Origin: Acanthornis magna
Taxonomy: Eukaryota; Chordata; Aves; Passeriformes; Acanthizidae
Direction of reading: 5' to 3'
NCBI GenBank assembly: GCA_036785705.1
Contig: JAWUZG010000330.1
Location: 789,501 to 853,500, forward strand
Length of the DNA: 64,000 nucleotides
The notes beneath the pieces were generated by a model. That model saw only the letters and a program-made list of their open reading frames with translations. It searched no databases and had not been told where the DNA came from. Of this stretch, positions 33,271 through 45,600 are shown one piece after another (the stretch's first letter is position 1; each line of letters begins with the position of its first letter). The position numbers were made by a program, and so were the translations under genes.

Positions 33271-35665
33271 CAGGAAGCTGTGCAATTCCATGAGGTTTAC
33301 ACACTTCTGTTGCTGTGCCAGTGCTGTGTTTTAGCCTGACAGCCATTCTTCCTCCCCAGGCTTCACCCCCGGGTGCATTTTTAGAGATCAGTCCCTCTCC
33401 CTCCCTTTGATATGCCAAGCAAGCCTTTCCCATATCCTCTGTATTCCCATATTCCCTGGCTCTCCCCGCTTGTCCCAGCAATCCAGCGCAGCCTCAGCTC
33501 CTCTCTGAGCACACATGGCTCAGCAGCAAAGGCTGCTCCAGATGAGGGCTCATCCTTGTTTAATAACAGAGCATTAATGGCTTACCTGTGCCCTGGATCC
33601 CCGGCCTGAGCAGCCAGAGGAGGCACTTCCCTGACTTTGATGGTGAGGGGAGTCTGGAGCTCTGATCGATGCACTCTCACACACCTGACCCCCATCTGGG
33701 GTTTGCTTGGCTCCTGCCGGGCACCCCTGCTCAGATGGTGACAAAACTGCGTGGTTTTACAAAAATCTTTGGTGTGGAATGCCGTGTGGCAGCTCTGGCA
33801 TTCCAGGATGGAGCGTTTTGGCACCTGCTGGGCTTTGGTCCCTGCTGGGGGCTGGTGGTGGCAGTGTCACAGGAGCCACACCGTCCACATCGCTGGTGGC
33901 ACCTGGGATGGAAAAGAAGGATTAGAGAGGTTTTTGAGGGTACGAGGAGGAGGAACACCTGCATCCAAGCAGGAAAAGCAGCGCACACGAGGAGCTGCAG
34001 AAGCTGGGGTGTACAGATGGGGCTGCCCAAATAAATGTTTGGGGGTGTAGTTCAAGTCCTGTGGGAGATGGAGAAATTTTTCCAGTGCCTGGGACTGGAT
34101 GTGACTGTCCCTTTGACAAAAATTGGGTACTGAAGAAGGATTTGAAGTTTCAAGCACTGGGAGCTGTAAGACACCTCAGAGGTGAGGGGATGAGGTGGAG
34201 AACTTGAATAGAGAAAATTCTGGAGATTTAAACCAAAGCAGCTGCCCAGTGCAGAGCTCCCATCCCTGGGAAAGTGCTTTCAAGGAAAGGGTTGAGATCC
34301 GCTTGGATGAACAATCCCTTCATGAGGAAATTCAGGGAAAACAGAGGTTAATGAGGAATTGGAAGGAACCAGCAATAATTTTAAGCCCAAATGAATGGAC
34401 AGTGATTGATTATACCTTATTGATTAAACCACGGCGGTGTTAGATTTGTCAGCATTAGGCCTCTGTCCTTTACCTATGGCAACAAAAAATGAGAAGAAAA
34501 TGAATGGGTCAAGGCTGAGGTGGGATTTGATGTGGTGAATTTAAAGATTAAGCAAATGTGGCAAAGGGTGGAATGGTTTTATCTCTCTTAAAGTTGCACC
34601 AAGAGGGATTCCTCTTTACACTGGAAAGATTCCCACTCTTGCCTTATTTTTCTCCAGAAGAATTGTTTTCCTTTATTTTTATCTTTTATCATGTGTTTAC
34701 ATGCCCAAAGTGAGAAATCTCAAAGGGACAGATGTCATTTCACAGAAGCTCAAACCCAGAGCTTCAATCACTGTATTTCACCGTAGGCTGCACCAATTTC
34801 AAAATCTGGTTGCACCTTTGCATCAATGAGTTTCACTAGCAGATTCAAAGCCTGAGGGCTCTACGAGAGGAAAGCCTTTGGCAGAAATATATATAATTCA
34901 GTGTGCAAACTCAGTATCAGATTTTTCACTTCACTCCTGAATACCCTGAATGCTTGAGCTGCTTCCAGCCACAGGTCTGGTTTGCTTGTTTGCTTTTGTC
35001 TGTGTTCTTTGTGCAGCTGAGGAGGGAGAACTTTGGGCAGATTCATGGGAAGATTCTCTTTCTCCTTTTCTTTTTTTTATTTCACAGTGATGGCACTGTG
35101 TGGATAAAAACATAAATATTTCCCAACTCGGGGTTCTAGTACTACCACATTGACAGAATTATTTGCTTTATTTTACATTCTGTTATGGAGAAAGAAGCTA
35201 TTGTAATATGTATATAGGGAAGTGGAAAAAAAGGTTTGATTTTGTTAAAATTAATATTTTTCTCAGACTAAGAATTCTGGATTATATTTATGTATTCAAC
35301 AACAACAACAAATCAAAACCAGATGAAACTGCCTCCAAAAAAACCAAACAAAACCCCCCAAAAAGCCAATTCCACCCCTCCAAAAAAAAAAAAAAACCCC
35401 AACAACAAACCCCACTAAAAAACCCAATGATCAAAAAGGAGAAATGATTCTAGGTAAAGCTTCCATGAAAATCACTTTTGATGAAGGAGAAGGTCTGACA
35501 AGTGAACCAGGTCAAGCAGCACACATTATCTCTTCAGAGTTCTTCTTAGTCATGCTTTTAATTTAATGCTAGCTCTATTTAAAGCTCACTGCTTGATTTT
35601 TTTTTCTTTTGTTAAATTAGGAATGTCTGATGGTCATTGGAAAAACAGATATTTGCTTTGGACAA
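33271..35665. other. Intergenic DNA with A-rich tract
   Basis: No gene supported. An adenine/cytosine-rich low-complexity tract lies at about 35,300-35,440. The plus frame at 34,195-34,443 (82 codons) has no recognised features. The left flank of the retrovirus ends GACAA at 35,661-35,665. Confidence 0.5.
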
Positions 35666-36328
35666 TGTCCTGGGGTGGCGTAAATGATATTTTGTATTCC
35701 CTATCATTTGTATGTTTGACCAGAAATATGGTCCTGTAGTTTTAACTGTGTCCTGCAGCCGAGAGAAGCTCTGCCAGCACGGGATGTTTTGAAAACTCTT
35801 TCCCCGGCCTGTTCTATGGGGGAGTGAGAAGGAAGGGACACTGGCTTTTTTTTTTTGGTTTTTTTCCCTCAGTCAGTTGCTGCTGCTGGTTGCTGCTGCT
35901 ACTGGTGTGGCTGCTGCTTGGTTTGGTTTTTTGTTTTTTTCCTGGGATTGTTTTTCGTTGCTTTTGGACCCTTTTTCTTCGATTTGCTTTCTCATCTGAG
36001 AACCTGAGGAGCCCCGGAGGACAGCAGTCGAGAATCGTCCAGGGAGCCATTGGAGGAACTCCACCAGGCCCCTCGGGGACCCTTGAAAGGGGAAGCTACG
36101 CCTGAGGAAAAGGACATTAAAGTTCATCAACTGTTTATTCAGGTTTAATGACCCTTTTTTTCCTTTCCCCTTCCACTGTGCGGTTTGTTAATTAAACAGT
36201 TCTTATCCCACTTTCAGCCGAGATATTCTGTTGTTCTGGGGGGCAGGGGTGCCGGAAGTTTTTGCTGTGGGGAAGGTGTTTTATTCAGAAAACTTTCCAC
36301 CTAGGAAAATTTTCTCTAATCCAAGACA
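35666..36328 (+). mobile_element. 5' LTR of the 35.7-kb retrovirus
   Basis: Starts TGTCCTGGGGTG and ends TCTAATCCAAGACA. It carries T-rich stretches, a CTG/TGC-rich region at about 35,876-35,925 and TTAATTAAACAG at about 36,188 where the 3' LTR has GAATAAACAG. About 90 bp longer than the 3' LTR. Confidence 0.8.
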
Positions 36329-36333
36329 AAATT

Positions 36334-36343
36334 TGGCGCCCAA
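36334..36343 (+). promoter_or_regulatory. Primer-binding site (tRNA-Lys type)
   Basis: TGGCGCCCAA lies five bases after the LTR end and equals the first ten bases of the Lys-1,2 primer-binding site used by betaretrovirus-like elements. The following bases (TTTAAAGGGGC) have diverged. Confidence 0.6.
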
Positions 36344-36455
36344 TTTAAAGGGGCTTAACAAAATTTGGTGCCCACCTTTTGTGGTGCAGAGGAAGTGGAA
36401 AAATCTAGTAATTCTATTCTGGTTTTAATCACTTTGTATTGGATTACAGCAATCA

Positions 36456-38042
36456 GTGGTCACTATGTTGTTTGATGGGCTGTTTTTCCATGTGTTACTG
36501 TCTGTCTGGCATGCAGGCCTGTTACCCTACCCACAGACAGGGGTAATTGTGTCCCTGATGTATAATTTTCATAGATCAGGGGCACGACTCCGTTTTTTTA
36601 TGGCAATGTGCGGGGTATGGATGATCTATAGAAAGATAACGGAGGTATTGGAAACTGCTAAGAAGGTATATGCTCTGTTGCTTTCCTCTCCTAGCTCTAG
36701 TAGCTTCTTCTGGGATTTTGTTGGTGACATTACCCGATCTGCTAGAGGAGAAGCAGAGGATGAAGCTTCCTTGTTCTTCACCTATTTCTTCCCCTCTAAA
36801 TCTGGTATGTCACCTTTTGAGAATGTTCAGTTTCCCCTGGATGTTAAAGAGACCACTGTCCTGGTATTCATGGTGCTCGTCCTGGTAAGTTTCAGCTCTG
36901 TAGTGTTCAGCTTGTCCAGAATGAGGACTGAGATGTCCAGAGGGCCTGAACAGGAGCAGACACCTGATGCAGACAGGGTGCCTAAGCCAATGGCAGCTGC
37001 TCCTGTTCCGAGAAGCAGGAAACACCAAGTCAAAACTGATCACCCAGCAGAGGAAAATGGGGGTGAGGGATCCTCAAAGCCAACAACTGAGTCAGAAGTC
37101 ATTGTCGAGTCCATGTCTGTGAAGGACCTTCGCGGCCTAAGAAAAGATTACATTTAACGAGAAAATGAATCTGTAATTAGTTGGTTAATCCGTCTTTGGG
37201 ACGCTGCAGGTGATGTTACACTTCTAGATGGCACCGAGGCGAGTCATTTGGGGACCCTGTCACATGACGCAGATATAAACCGAGTGGCACGGAATGGGGC
37301 TGACCCTTGCAGCCTCTGGAGATGAGTTATCAGAGGTGTGAGGGAGAGATACCTGAACCCCGAGGATCTCTCTTAGCAACAAACCCCGTAGAAGACCATA
37401 GAACAAGGGATTCAACGCTTGAGAAAAATGGAGATGGTAGAGATTGTCTTCTCAGAGGACATAGCAAACCCAGCCCTGCCTATGGATCCGGATGTGGTTG
37501 AATGTACACCTGTGATGTGGCGAAAACTCGTACGACTTGGGCCCAAAGAATATGCTTCTGCTTTAGCAATGATGAAGCGAGATGATGGGCATGAGACTGT
37601 GCTTGATATGGCAAGGAAGCTCCGAGCGTATGCAGATGCCGTGCATGGCCCAGTGAATGCAAGAATCTCAGCTGTGGAGACACGTCTGCAGAAACTTGAA
37701 GATAAAATGGAAGAGAATCACAATAAACTCAGTAAGGAGATTAAAGAGGGCCTCCTACAAATTTCGGCAGTAAAGATTAAAGATTCTGCCACTGAACGCA
37801 GACGTTCCCCAGCTATGAGGAGCGGGTACACCCCTCAACGTGAGCTATGGTATTTCCTGTGTGAAAGTGGAGAAGACATGAGGGAGTGGGGTCAACAACC
37901 CACTGCTGCTCTGGCGCGACGGGTGCGTGACTTGAAGGAGGGCAAGACTCAGAGAGGAAACTCCACCAGAAGGGAAGTAGCTCCAGTTGCTACGTCCAAT
38001 TCCCTTGAAGGAACCTCTAGCATGCATTCCCACCAAGGCTAG
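36456..38042 (+). pseudogene. gag-like region with hydrophobic N-terminus
   Basis: Two open pieces, 36,456-37,157 (233 codons) and 37,419-38,042 (207 codons), are linked by a third-frame stretch that reads on in Gag-like style. The first piece has hydrophobic segments near residues 5-30 and about 130-155, the second followed by an Arg/Lys- and Glu-rich tail, which is unusual for Gag. The second piece has a predicted coiled coil (AVETRLQKLEDKMEENHNKL) near residue 85. No CCHC zinc knuckle is visible. Assignment to gag is by position before protease and by the capsid-like middle. Confidence 0.55.
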
Positions 38043-38096
38043 AGGGGCCTTGCCTCTAGCCAGGTAGGGGCCAGGGAACACCGTGCTTTTTGGACT

Positions 38097-38348
38097 GTGT
38101 GGATTCCATGGCCTGGCACAACGGAACCACAAAAATACGAGGCTTTGGTTGACACTGGTGCTCAATGCACAATAATTCCATCGCAACATGTGGGGGCAGA
38201 GTCTGTTTCTATTGCCGGCGTGACAGGAGGATCAGAAGACTTGACTCAGGTGGAAGCTGAGGTGAGCCTGACTGGAAAAGAGTGGAAGAAGCATTCCATT
38301 GTGACTGGTCCAGGGGCCCCGTGTATTCTGGGCATAGACTTCCTCTGA
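38097..38348 (+). pseudogene. Retroviral aspartic protease remnant
   Basis: The active-site motif DTGA (in LVDTGAQCTIIP) is followed about 60 residues later by ILGIDFL, the usual second conserved block. A TGA follows directly where the polyprotein should continue. The active-site residues are kept, but the reading frame to RT is broken. Confidence 0.75.
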
Positions 38349-39567
38349 AATGGGTATTTCAAAGACCCAAAGGGACTCAAGTGGGCATTTGGGATAGCTG
38401 CTGTAGAGACAGAAGGCATTAAGCAATTGAGCACCTCGCCTGGACTGTCAGAGAACTCATCTGCAGTAGGACTCTTGAGAGGGCAAGAGCAACAAGTGCC
38501 AATCGCCACCTTGACAGTGCACCGCCGGCAGTACCGGACAAATCGAGATGCGGTGATTCCCATCCACAAGCTGATCTGTGAGCTGGAGGGCCAAGGGGTG
38601 GTCAGCAAGGCCCACTCACCCTTCAACAGCCTCATTTGGTCTGTCCGCAAATCTGAAGGAGAATGGAGATTGAATGTGGACTATTGTGCCTTGAACGAGG
38701 TGACTCCACCACTGAGCGCTGCTGTGCCAGACATGCTGGAGCTCCAGTATGAGCTAGAGTCCAAAGCAGCAGAGTGGTACGCCACTATTGACATCATGAA
38801 CACATTTTTCTCCATTTCTCTGGCAGCAGAGTGCAGGCCTCAGTTTGCTTTCACCTGGAGGGGCGTGCAGTACACTTGGAATCGACAGTCCCACCATTTA
38901 CCATGGACTGATCCAGGCTGCACTGGAAAAGGGTGAGGCTCCAGAACATCTGCAGTACATCGATGACATCATCGTGCGGGAGAACACAGCGGAAGAAGTG
39001 TTTGAGAAAGGAGAGAAAATCATCCAGATTCTCCTGGAAGCCGGTTTCGCCATCCAAAGGAGCAAAGTCAAGGGGCCTGCCAAAGAGATCCAGTTCCTGG
39101 GAGTGAGGTGGCAAGATGGACAGTGTCAGATCCCCACCAAAGTCATCAATAAAATCACTGCAGTGTCTCCACCAACCAACAAGAAGGAGACACAAGCTTT
39201 CCTGGGAGCCATAGGCTTTAGGAGAATGCATATTCCTGAGTACAGTGAGATTGTGAGTCCTCTCTACCAGGTTACCTGCAAGAAGAACGATTTCCACTGG
39301 GGCCCTGAACAGCAACAAGCCTTCGCCCCGATCAAGCAGGAGATTGCCCATGCAGTAGCCCTCGGCCCAGTCAGGGCAGGACCAGACGTAAAGAATGTGC
39401 TCTACTCTGCAGCCGGGAGTCATGGTTTGTCTTGGAGCCTTTGGCAGAAGGTGCCTGGCGAGACTCGAGGGCGACCACTGGGATTCTGGAGCCAAAGCTA
39501 CAGAGGGGCTGAAGCCAACTACACCCCAGCAGAGAAAGAGATCTTGGCAGCCTATGAAGGAGTCTGA
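38349..39567 (+). pseudogene. Reverse transcriptase remnant
   Basis: Two frames, 38,427-38,936 and 38,845-39,567, together cover the RT fingers, palm and connection. The motif YIDD (38,956-38,967) is the catalytic pair with its Tyr. A small deletion near 38,890 shifts frame just before it, removing part of the preceding conserved block. A TGA ends the second piece at 39,565, and two further TGAs follow by 39,630. Order and motif make the call firm, and the product cannot be made. Confidence 0.85.
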
Positions 39568-41225
39568 GCTGCCTCAGAGGTAATCGGCACAGAAGCACAA
39601 CTCCTCCTCACACCCTGACTACCAGTGCTGGGGTGAATGTTCAAAGCAGAGGTTCCCTCTACCCACCATGCCACCAACGCCACATGGAGCAAATGGATTG
39701 CCCTAATTACACAGCACACCTGTATGGGAAATCTGAACTGCCCTGGGATCTTGGAAATAATTCCAAATTGGCCTGAAGGTGAAGAATTTGGTCTGATGGA
39801 TGAAGAAGAGCCAGAACAGGTAACTCGGGCGGAGGAAGCTCCACCCTACAACCAACTGCCACAAGATGAAACACGTTATGCTCTCTTCACTGATGGTTCC
39901 TGTCGTATTGTGGGAGCAAAGCGAAAATGGAAAGCAGCTTTATGGAGTCCCACACGACAGGTTGCAGAAGCTACAGAAGGAGAAGGTGGATTGAGCCAAT
40001 TTGCTGAGCTCAAAGCCGTTCAGCTGGCCCTGGACATTGCTGAAAGAGAGAAGTGGCCAAAGCTATACCTGTACACTGATTCATGGATGATAGCCAATGC
40101 TCTGTGGGGTTGGCTGGAAAAGTGGAGAAGGGCCAATTTGCAGTGTAGAGGAAAACCAATTTGGGCTGCTGAGGAGTGGAAAGACATTGCTGCCCGGGCA
40201 GAGAAACTATCTGTGAAGGTCCGCCATGTAGACGCCCATGTCCCCAAGAGCCAAGCTAATGAGGAACACCAAAACAACAAACAGGTGGATCAGGCTGCAA
40301 AGATAAAGGTGTCCCAGGTAGACTTGGATTGGCAGCATAAGGGAGAGCTGTTTCTAGCTCGATGGGCCCATGATGCCTCAGGCCATCAGGGCAGAGATGC
40401 CACCTATAAGTGGGCACGAGACCGAGGGGTGGATTTAACCATGGACTATACCTCCCAGGTGATCCATGACTGTGAGACATGTACAAGCAAGAGACATGAT
40501 CAAGCAAGCCAAGCGGGTGAAACCCCTGTGGTATGGGGGAAGGTGGACCAAATACAAGTATGGGGAGGCCTGGCAGATCAATTACATCACACTGCCTCGA
40601 ACCTGCCAAGGCAAGCGCTATGTGTTCACAATGGTAGAAGCCACCCCTGGGTGGTTGGAAACATCCCCTGTGCCTCATGCCACTGCCCGTAACACCATCC
40701 TGGGCCTTGAAAGGCAAGTCCTTTGGAGGCATGGTATGCCCGGAAGAATTGAGTCAGACAAGGGGACTCATTTCAAGAGCAACCTTATTAACACCTGGGC
40801 TAGGGAGCATGGCATTGAGTGGGTATACCATATCCCTTATCATAAAAGTAGAGCGCAAAGTAGAGCGGTACAATGGATTGTTAAAAACCACCTTGAAGGC
40901 ACTGGGTGGAGGGACTTTCAAGAATTGGGAGCAGCATTTAGCAAAGGCCACTTGGTTAGTTAATATCCGAGGCTCCATCAACCGAGCAGGCCCGGCCCAA
41001 TCTGAGCTCCTCCATACAGTAGATGGAGATAAGCTCCCAGCAGTACATGCCAGAGGCTTGTTAGGAAAGACTGTTTGGATTAATTCTGCCTCGTGTAAAG
41101 ACAAACCTATCTGTGGGGTTGTTTTTGCTCAGGGACCAGGGTGTACTTGGTGGGTAATGCAGGAAAATGGAGAAATACGATGTGTACCTCAGGAAGATTT
41201 GATTTTGGGTGAGGGCCATGTGTAA
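39568..41225 (+). pseudogene. RNase H and integrase remnant
   Basis: RNase H acidic residues are visible in order: TDGS, ELKA, TDSW and VDAH (39,890-40,240). Integrase follows with the zinc-binding HDASGH and CETC pairs (about 40,370-40,480). The first catalytic Asp is replaced by Asn (WQINYITLP). The second Asp (ESDKGTHF) and the Glu (KVERYNG, in another frame) remain. Frame changes occur near 40,480-40,500 and 40,840. Beyond the core is a C-terminal domain ending at 41,225. The integrase would be inactive even without the frameshifts. Confidence 0.85.
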
Positions 41226-41390
41226 TGTCAGGATGTACCATTGTTTGCTGAATGTTACTGCCACCATTTGGCATACATGCCAAATATATGCTATATGAAT
41301 GCATATATATATATATATATTTGTCTGTGTGTTTAGAATTAAAACATATTAGTTAGGCTTTAAGCCAACGATATGGAATAAGGGGTGGAA

Positions 41391-41967
41391 TGTCCTGGGG
41401 TGATGTAATGATAATCCTGTATCCCATATCATTTGCATACCTGTCTAAAACTGTCCTGTAACTTTAACTGTGCTCAGCAGCCAGGAGAAGCTCTGCCAAC
41501 GCGGGATGATTTGAAACTCTCCCCTGCTCGCTGTTCCGGGAGGAAGGGATGTTGCTTGGTCAGGCTGCTGCTGCTGCTGTGACTGCTGCTTTCCCTTTCC
41601 TCGTCCCCTGGGATTGCTTCTTCATCGTCTTTTTTTTGGACCTTTGTTTCCTCAAATTTTTTGTTGGAGAACCCTGGGAGCCCCGGAGGATGGTGGACAG
41701 GAAATCCCTGCGGGGGAAACCCTCGGACAGGGGTCACTGCGCCTGAGGAGGACACTAAAGTTCATCAACTGTTCATTTGGGTTTGGTGATTCCTTTTCCC
41801 CTTTCCCTTTCCCCTGTGCCTGTGAGGGGGCTGAATAAACAGTTTTTTTCCACTTTCCCCAAGCTTTTGCTGTTGTGGGGGAGGGGGTGCTGGAGGCCTT
41901 TGCTGTGGGGGGAGGTGTTCTGTTCAGAGCACTTTCCACACAGGAAAATTGTCTCTAACCCCAGACA
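41391..41967 (+). mobile_element. 3' LTR of the 35.7-kb retrovirus, preceded by polypurine tract
   Basis: Starts TGTCCTGGGGTGATG after the purine-rich GGAATAAGGGGTGGAA (41,375-41,390), the plus-strand primer. It has GAATAAACAG at about 41,832 and ends CTCTAACCCCAGACA. Homologous to the 5' LTR throughout, with many substitutions and gaps. Confidence 0.85.
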
Positions 41968-42635
41968 ACGAGGCACAAATTTTAATTATTTATTTATCTA
42001 TTAAATAAACACATATTTAAATTTAATCTCTGCAGATTTGTTGACTTTTCTTTAATCCATTTTTGTAGGACATTGGATTATTTAAAAAAATACAATTTCA
42101 AAGTCATCATATGAGCTGAGAGATCCAAATATAAGTTTTTGGTTCAGAATTTTCATGCAGTTACTTAAATCATATAATAGCAAACATATTTTTCTACAGA
42201 ATAAAGGCAGGTCCTACCTCACATAAACCATCCAAGATTAACTCTAGATGATGCTTGCCAGCCATGGGAAGCAGGACGCCTTTGGCAGCCTTGCCATGGC
42301 CTCTGGCCTCCTTGCAGAGCGGGAGCAGGGAGTGGCCTGTGTCCCCTCAGTCAGCTTTGGCTTGCCAAAAGGCAAGGGCAAAAGCTCACAGGGAGCCAGG
42401 GCTTGGTCCTGCCCTTTGTCCCGTGCCCACCACAGGGCTTGGTCCTGCCCTTGTGTCCCTGGGCATTGGGAGGGGCCGTGTGGGAGTGCAGGAATGTCCC
42501 TCAGGGGCTGGGGGCAGCGGGGCCTGGCGCTGGTTTTCCTCTCTTCCTGCAGCTCCAGGCACAGCTGCCTGACAAGGCACCACAGGCGGCTGTGGGCTCA
42601 CCCTGCTCTCTGCCTGTCCCTTTGGCACTGCACAG
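41968..42635. other. Spacer between retrovirus and RhoGAP-like gene
   Basis: AT-rich, with an ATTT-rich run at 41,985-42,020, turning GC-rich from about 42,250. The GC-rich part may include more 5' exons of the gene that follows, but I cannot fix splice sites. Confidence 0.4.
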
Positions 42636-45600
42636 GAGCCCCGGAGCCCGAGTGAGAGCCTGCCGAGCATCAAAGCTGTGGCCGCGGAGCTGAAGGGCCG
42701 CCGTGCAGTGAGTGTCTCTCTGCTGCAGGCTCTGTGCCCGAGCACTTCTCCGTGAGCTCAGCCCCAGAGGCTGCTCACCTTCTGGCACGGCTTCTCTCTT
42801 GCGCAGGGGAGGACACTGAGCGGCAGGAAGCTGGAGCGGCTGCTGGCAGAGCTGGAAAAGGTGAGAAGGGCTGCCTTTCTGCCCGCTGAGGCCTCTGGCT
42901 GTGCTGGGTGCCAGGGAGGTGTGGCTAGCACAGTGGCCTCGTGTGGGGGAAGGGAAGCAAGGCTCCCTGATGCCACGGGGCGAGCAGAGGCATGGGGAGC
43001 CAGCGGCAGCGCCGGCACGTCCTTGCTGCTGCCAGCGACAGCACTGCTGCTGTGCGGGGCAGAGAGGCCGCAGGGCAGAGGCTGCTGCTGTGTGCCACGC
43101 TCAGGCTGCTGGGGCTGGGGGCGGCTGGCCGGTGGCCCTTTGAGCTCTGGGGCTGGGGGCGGCTGGCCGGTGGCTCTCTGTGCCGCGGGGCTGCTCTGCA
43201 AGCGCACCTTGATTCTTGCAGGCTGATCCTGAGCAAGGGCCTGCCATGGCCCCATCTGCCAACAGAGGACAACTTGGCCACTGCCCAGGTGAGTTTGGAG
43301 AGGAAAGGGCAGCCTCTGCTCTGGCAGTGAGCTGCACTCCCTTGTCCCCTGAGTGTGGCTGTGCAGGTGTGGCACCCGAGGGGGGACATCCGCTTCTGCC
43401 CACAGCTTGGAGAAAAGCAGGGCCAGGGCTGGGGCAGCTTATCCCAGCACCACGCCAGCTCTCAGGAGCCTCCGAGCCGCAGCCACACTTGCAGCTGCCA
43501 GCTGGGTGTGCCTGGGGTGCTGCATGGCTCTGCACAGCACTTTAGGCAGGGCAGGGCAGGGCAGGGCAGGGCAGGGCAGGGCAGGTTGCAACAGCACTGG
43601 TCTGGCAGTCCCCACTGACAAGCTTTGGTTCTGTTTTGCTTTGCAGCAGGAGGGACCAGCGTTAGTGGTGACAGCAGCAGGACGAGGAGGAGGTGGCTGC
43701 CATGGCCCTTTGCTCTGTGGCAGGGCTCAGCTGGGGCTGCCCGGGCTCCAGGGCAGGAGGGCTCCGGCTGCAGCAGGGCGCTCTTTGGGCAGCCCCTGGC
43801 AGCTCTCTGTGCAGAGGATGGCACTGTGCTGCCCTGGCCTGTCCAGGTAAGGCAGCCCAGACAGAGGCTGCCCATCCCTGTGTCCGGCTGCTGCACAGCC
43901 AATGTCCCCATGCACGGCCCCCAGCCATGGGCCACAGGGCTCTTCAGCCGTGGCTCAGCCTTCTGCTGCCAGACCCGTGATGGCAGCAGGCAGGGAGCCC
44001 AGGCTGGGGAGGAGCTCTGGCCCTGGCCACTGCTCTTGGACCTGCCCAGCTCTTCACACACATCCCAGCCCTCCTGCCTCTCCTGCAGGAGCTGCTGGCT
44101 GTCCTGTGCCAGCAAGGGCCCACAACAGAAGGAATCTTCTTCAAAGTGGAGAGCACCACAGCAGTTCAGGAGCTGCGGGAAGCCCTGGACTGTGGCCTGC
44201 CCATCGACATGACAAGCCAGCCGGCGCTTCCTTCCTGCAGGAGTGTGGGATCCCCGACCGCTGGCTGAGAGCACCGCCAGAGCTGTGCAACACAGCCGCT
44301 GGCTGCACCCCTACCTGGGGACAGCAGTGGGAACCTTGGCCCTGCTGATGGATGTTGCTTTCCTCTTAATTCAGGGAGGCCAAGAAGTTGCCTGCAGCCA
44401 ACCTGTTCCTCCTCCAGCAGCTGCTCGCACTACTGCGACACATCGGCCAGCACACATCCACAGCCGAATGAGCTGCAGCAGCCTGGCCATCTGCCTGGGC
44501 CAAGCCTGCTGAGCCCAGCGCAGGAGGAGCAGCTGCACTTGGAGGCCATGGTGGTTGAGAATGACAAGGGAATGCTGTCCTCAGCAGCCGGCTGCAGCCT
44601 GGCTGGCCCATGGCAGCTTGGCTGCCCAGAGGTGCCTGTGCCTGGCAGTGCCTCTCTGCAGCCAAGGCTGGAGCAGGAGCTGCCTGCAAGAGCTGTCCCT
44701 GCAAGAGCCACTGCCTTGTGTGCAGAGGCAAGGCTCAGCAGTGATGGCAGGTGCTGCTTGGCACACTGTCAGGCCCCAGGGCTGAGAGCAAGGCTTTCCT
44801 GTGTGCAGGTGAATGTGCTGGTGGAGTTTCTGATCATGGATATGGAGGAAATCTTTGGGGAGGAGACTGCTGGCTGGGAATAGTCACCCACACCCACAGA
44901 GATATGCACAGGTAGGATCAGGAAGGGCCTGGGGGTCCCAGAAATCTCCGCATCCAGCAGACAAGTAGCGTAGTGCTCACTTGTGGCTTTTCCTTTCAGT
45001 GCTCTTGTCTTTCAAGACATTGCTTGGCCGCATTTTGGTGCTTTTGTCTTCTAGAGCTGCCCCAGGAAGAGCAAAGTGGCCCTGCAAGCCAGGGAAATGA
45101 GGAGCCCCAGGCACAAAGCTGTCCCCATGAATCCCTCTCGCTGCCAGACAGCAAACAAGAAGACAGTGCAGGGGCCATGCTGCTGGAGGCCCAAAAGGCA
45201 GAGGTATGTCAGCTACAGAAACACAGGCACAACACATCCTGGAAAAGCACAAATTTTGTCACCCACCTCTTGAGATTTTGCCTTCTTTCTTTCCTGCCTG
45301 CCTGCCTGCCTTCTCACCTCTGTACTGACTTTGCTTCTGCAGTGCTTTAGGCACACTGGACAGTTTCCTTCTGCAATGCTTTAGGCATGTGCCTCCTCAG
45401 TGGACAAGACAGATGTAAATGAAAGCAGCAAGGGGTGTCATGGCCAACTTGAGGGGGCTTGTGCTCAGATGCCAGCTCATGCCAGCTGCCTCAGGTCTCC
45501 TTGGGGCAGCTGTACTGTGCGAGAGGGAGCTGATGCAAAGCAGCGTCTGCTCTGTGCAGCTAAGGGAGTGATTTTGCAGTCAAAGCTTTACTCCTCCAGG

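Larger units (their letters stand above)
35666..41967 (+). mobile_element. Two-LTR, env-less endogenous retrovirus (degraded)
   Basis: A 6.3-kb element with LTRs at 35,666-36,328 and 41,391-41,967. It has a Lys-type primer-binding site, gag-like frames, then protease, RT, RNase H and integrase in that order, and a purine-rich tract before the 3' LTR. Only about 165 bp separates the integrase end from the 3' LTR, so there is no env. GACAA precedes the 5' LTR (35,661-35,665) and also occurs at 41,964-41,968, but it overlaps the end of LTR-LTR homology (AGACA), so it is only a possible target duplication. LTRs differ in length and sequence, so the insertion is old. No frame is complete. Lack of env suits ERVL-like lineages, whereas the Lys primer site suits class II, so placement is open. 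Confidence 0.85.

Noticed and set aside
38251..39495. Minus-strand frames of up to 214 codons over the RT region
   Set aside because: Shadow of the plus-strand pol gene, whose YIDD and flanking motifs are clear.
35661..41968. GACAA as a certain 5-bp target duplication of the retrovirus
   Set aside because: It overlaps AGACA, which is shared by both LTR ends, so the match may be coincidence. Kept only as a possibility.
43462..44274. 270-codon minus-strand frame opposite the RhoGAP exons
   Set aside because: The plus strand has phased exons with RhoGAP motifs. The antisense frame is a GC-rich artefact.
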